41,945 bases of DNA from a bacterium (lineage in GTDB: Bacteria; Patescibacteriota; Saccharimonadia; Saccharimonadales; Saccharimonadaceae), in NCBI GenBank assembly GCA_030429935.1, contig JAUIGH010000003.1:1-41945 (forward strand), given 5' to 3'. The notes under the pieces are model-generated. The model was not told the DNA's origin and ran no database searches. It saw nothing but the letters and a program-made list of their open reading frames with translations. Shown here one piece after another: positions 41,944 to 41,945 of this stretch; the stretch's first letter is position 1, and the number at the start of each line of letters is the position of its first letter. The position numbers and the translations under genes were made by a program.

Positions 41944-41945
41944 GG

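Noticed and set aside
1-41945. UGA read as glycine, as in Gracilibacteria or Absconditabacteria
   Set aside because: Full-length conserved proteins end at TGA (wecB at 15690, membrane protein at 24861) and contain none inside, so the standard bacterial code fits.

Overview
The window looks like the replication-origin region of a small-genome member of the Candidate Phyla Radiation (Patescibacteria), most likely Candidatus Saccharibacteria (TM7). The reasons are: the rpmH-rnpA-yidC-jag / dnaA-dnaN origin order; a PrgI-VirB4 type IV secretion operon of the Gram-positive/CPR type directly beside dnaN; very tight gene packing; and secreted CHAP and 'hemagglutinin-like' proteins of a kind common in that group. 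TGA acts as a normal stop (for example at wecB and at the membrane protein ending at 24861), so the UGA-recoding CPR lineages (Gracilibacteria, Absconditabacteria) are unlikely. The assignment is inference; no rRNA gene is present to test it.

Layout. (1) 1-9418, envelope sugar metabolism: a cut-off lipid-linked sugar transferase and its GT4 partner, glmS, a divergent ManC-like nucleotidyltransferase, a secreted CHAP protein, galE, a DPM1-like GT2 and a flippase-like membrane protein. (2) 9487-13707, secreted proteins on the + strand: a second CHAP protein, an anchored protein with an acidic stalk, and a lysozyme-like protein. The CHAP and lysozyme-like proteins end in repeats that look like beta-propeller blades. 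(3) 13900-23110, a seven-gene minus-strand operon resembling wall teichoic acid or capsule export: TagG/TagH ABC transporter, two TagF-like polymer transferases, a GT2, a Stealth phosphotransferase and WecB. Its distal part is AT-rich, and the composition changes inside the tagH-like gene. (4) 23197-26384: a stand-alone phosphomannose-isomerase-type cupin, a GT4 and a GT-C-like membrane protein. (5) 26338-31423: jag, yidC, rnpA and rpmH leftward, dnaA and dnaN rightward, with DnaA boxes in both intergenic gaps (oriC). (6) 31425-41945: a tightly packed leftward type IV secretion operon (a protein open at the right edge, PrgI, TraC-like N-domain protein, VirB4, a large membrane protein ending in a VanY/M15 peptidase, a two-domain wall hydrolase, and two small anchored proteins), oriented head-on to replication leaving oriC.

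How the parts fit. Regions 1, 3 and 4 supply activated sugars (UDP-GlcNAc through GlmS, UDP-ManNAc through WecB, UDP-Gal through GalE, probably GDP-Man through ManC and the cupin) and assemble and export a surface polymer. Regions 2 and 6 encode five predicted peptidoglycan-cleaving proteins, three with repeat domains that could bind a surface and two inside the secretion operon. For an epibiont living on another bacterium, this would be a plausible attachment and exchange toolkit (inference).

A recurring signal is a TATACT or TATAAT box ending exactly 6 nt (occasionally 7-8) before an ATG that has no Shine-Dalgarno sequence, which predicts leaderless mRNAs for several genes. No tRNA, rRNA, CRISPR array, insertion sequence or convincing intrinsic terminator was seen, and no stretch over 300 bases lacks a gene.
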